From NCBI GenBank assembly GCA_046760705.1, contig JBHIER010000244.1, positions 1 through 5,634 of the forward strand: a DNA stretch of 5,634 nucleotides, written 5' to 3'. Each line of letters starts with the position of its first letter. Position 1 is the stretch's first letter. A model generated the notes under the pieces. That model was not told the origin of the DNA and made no database searches. It worked only from the letters and a program-made list of their open reading frames with translations. This DNA is from JBHIER01 sp046760705 [NCBI: bacterium] (lineage in GTDB: Bacteria > JBHIER01 > G020348925). Below, piece after piece: positions 5,570-5,634 of the stretch. The position numbers and the translations under genes are program-made.

Positions 5570-5634
5570 TCAGATTGCGCACTTTCTGGCAGGACTGCCC
5601 AAAGAGTTGATCGCGGTCTTCATCGCCATGTTGC
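5562..5634 (+). CDS. N-terminus of a probable membrane protein, possibly a COG2426-type small multidrug export protein (partial)
   Basis: An open frame begins with ATG at 5562 inside the end of pcm (eight-base overlap) and continues to the window edge. Twenty-four residues are visible, starting MVDQIAHFLAGLPKELIAVF and running into a hydrophobic stretch. The pattern 'LPKEL' followed by a hydrophobic segment recalls the start of COG2426 (putative small multidrug export) membrane proteins, often continued by an ELRGAIP motif that would lie just outside the window. AGGG at 5550-5553 could serve as the ribosome binding site, eight bases upstream. The overlap implies translational coupling to pcm. 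That a gene starts here is likely; the family is a tentative inference. Confidence 0.6.
   Translation, partial: MVDQIAHFLAGLPKELIAVFIAML

Noticed and set aside
1-5634. CRISPR arrays, insertion sequences or other mobile elements
   Set aside because: No repeated spacer pattern, transposase motif or terminal repeats seen; both tRNA 3' ends lead into normal genes without an integrase or duplicated tRNA end.

Overview
The window looks like the chromosome of a moderately GC-rich, Gram-negative-type bacterium. The best fit is a Desulfobacterota (deltaproteobacterial) lineage or a close relative. The main argument is gene order: a small MerR-type regulator, tRNA-Pro, surE, pcm and a membrane protein gene in a row resembles what I remember from Geobacter-like genomes. 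The lipoprotein signal peptide implies a diderm-style envelope, and a GAF/AAA+ sigma-54 activator is common in these groups. The lineage is an inference; no 16S or other marker gene is present.

The left third (1-1989) is a two-gene minus-strand unit. The upstream gene encodes a probable surface lipoprotein built of beta-sandwich domains. The downstream gene encodes a GAF-AAA+ sigma-54 activator that is cut by the window edge. The stop of the first and the start of the second abut (TAGATG), and a strong ribosome binding site lies inside the end of the first gene. The unit has a good sigma-70 promoter (TTGCAA-17-TATATT), and that promoter also fixes the lipoprotein start.

The middle (1990-2427) is a divergent control region plus a tRNA gene. 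It holds the minus-strand promoter, an AT-rich inverted repeat resembling an UP element, and a strong plus-strand promoter (TTGACA-17-TACACT). These are followed by tRNA-Ala(GGC) and an intrinsic terminator that ends a few bases before the ribosome binding site of gpsA.

The right part (2428-5634) is all plus strand: gpsA (glycerol-3-phosphate dehydrogenase, phospholipid backbone supply), a small MerR-type regulator, tRNA-Pro(GGG) with its own promoter and terminator, surE (5'-nucleotidase), pcm (protein L-isoaspartate O-methyltransferase) and the first codons of a probable membrane protein. surE and pcm form the usual stress and stationary-phase survival pair. The layout promoter - tRNA - terminator - protein gene occurs twice (Ala/gpsA and Pro/surE). 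In both cases there is little or no room for a separate promoter after the terminator, so terminator read-through may feed the two genes.

Overall this is a mostly ordinary housekeeping region; I do not see a new defence, mobile or CRISPR system. The most unusual items are the lipoprotein/sigma-54-activator pair, a Tyr in place of a normally conserved Asn in the AAA+ domain of that activator, and the repeated tRNA-terminator-gene layout. Three of the four complete plus-strand genes use non-ATG starts (TTG, GTG, TTG).
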